Of a stretch of DNA of 12,946 bases, positions 12,875 to 12,946 are shown in pieces. The DNA lies in assembly GCA_900770385.1 (NCBI GenBank), contig CAAGKK010000020.1, positions 1 to 12,946 on the forward strand, given 5' to 3'. The stretch is from Clostridia bacterium. Its GTDB lineage: Bacteria; Bacillota; Clostridia; TANB77; CAG-508. Both the position numbers and the translations under genes were made by a program. The notes below the pieces were generated by a model. It worked only from the letters and a program-made list of their open reading frames with translations, ran no database searches and had not been told where the DNA came from. Position 1 is the first letter of the stretch. Every line of letters begins with the position of its first letter.

Positions 12875-12946
12875 TTATTTGATTTTTCTAGCCTTAATAA
12901 GACTATAATCATCTTTATCAACATTGCTTGAAGTTATATCTTCAAA
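12875..12946 (-). CDS. C-terminal end of a gene entering from the right edge
   Basis: The frame is open from the edge for 23 codons (FEDITSSNVDKDDYSLIKAR, then KIK) to TAA at 12877-12875. It looks coding but is too short to identify. The frame of the SEC-C remnant begins at this point, one base out of register, so this may be the upstream part of the same broken gene. Copy A has a similar DYSL block ahead of its tail. Confidence 0.4.
   Translation of the reverse strand, partial: FEDITSSNVDKDDYSLIKARKIK

Noticed and set aside
1..12946. CRISPR arrays, tRNA or rRNA genes, complete insertion sequences
   Set aside because: I saw no regularly spaced repeats, no cloverleaf-like sequence and no transposase or integrase gene in the window.

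Overview
The window is about 27% G+C by eye and every supported gene lies on the minus strand. Shine-Dalgarno sites are purine-rich (AAGGAG, GAGGTG, AGGGGG), promoters read TTGACA/TATAAT, UGA is used as a stop, and there is a T-box riboswitch. This points to a low-GC Bacillota, perhaps a gut-type Bacilli or Erysipelotrichia-like lineage. The lineage is inferred; no rRNA or other phylogenetic marker was compared.

In transcription order (high to low coordinates) the window opens with a decayed gene ending in a SEC-C zinc-binding tail (12705-12946) and a strong terminator. Next is a Fic-domain gene (11440-12435) with its own promoter and palindrome, bracketed by imperfect 27-29 bp inverted repeats (11377-11405 and 12610-12636). 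A second SEC-C tail fragment (11229-11282) follows. Then comes a tight operon: a nuclease resembling the AbaSI/PvuRts1I modified-cytosine endonucleases, broken by one frameshift (10118-11040), an ADP-ribosylglycohydrolase (9167-10108) and an unrecognised 156-residue protein (8707-9177). This half looks like accessory, defence-type DNA. A GNAT acetyltransferase stub (8535-8703) ends it.

The middle is an asparagine-supply operon. A TTGACA/TATGAT promoter drives an Asn-type T-box leader (candidate specifier AAC, tRNA-end bulge UGGC, terminator 8194-8231). It is followed by an unrecognised gene with a probable frameshift near its start (7375-8164), asnA (6230-7198) and asnS (4842-6212). Between the unknown gene and asnA lies a 16-codon open frame with two Asp and five consecutive Asn codons (7320-7370), followed by three mutually exclusive hairpins. 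This is an attenuator-like layout inside an operon that already has a T-box.

Downstream are a free-standing protein with RNA polymerase alpha-CTD-like repeats (3781-4785), an overlapping 56-residue coiled-coil gene (3624-3794), a third decayed SEC-C gene (3329-3625) and a terminator. Then come a RhuM-like/GNAT fusion (2422-3207), a membrane-anchored XRE regulator with a LemA-family protein (1442-2194 and 891-1430), and an NrtR-like Nudix-winged-helix regulator (134-808). The regulator's promoter has a palindrome filling the spacer between -35 and -10, and the same palindrome recurs ahead of the next gene, which runs off the left edge.

Two genes are broken by single-base shifts in homopolymer runs (A7 near 8128, T4 near 10262). 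Assembly error and genuine decay cannot be separated from the sequence alone.
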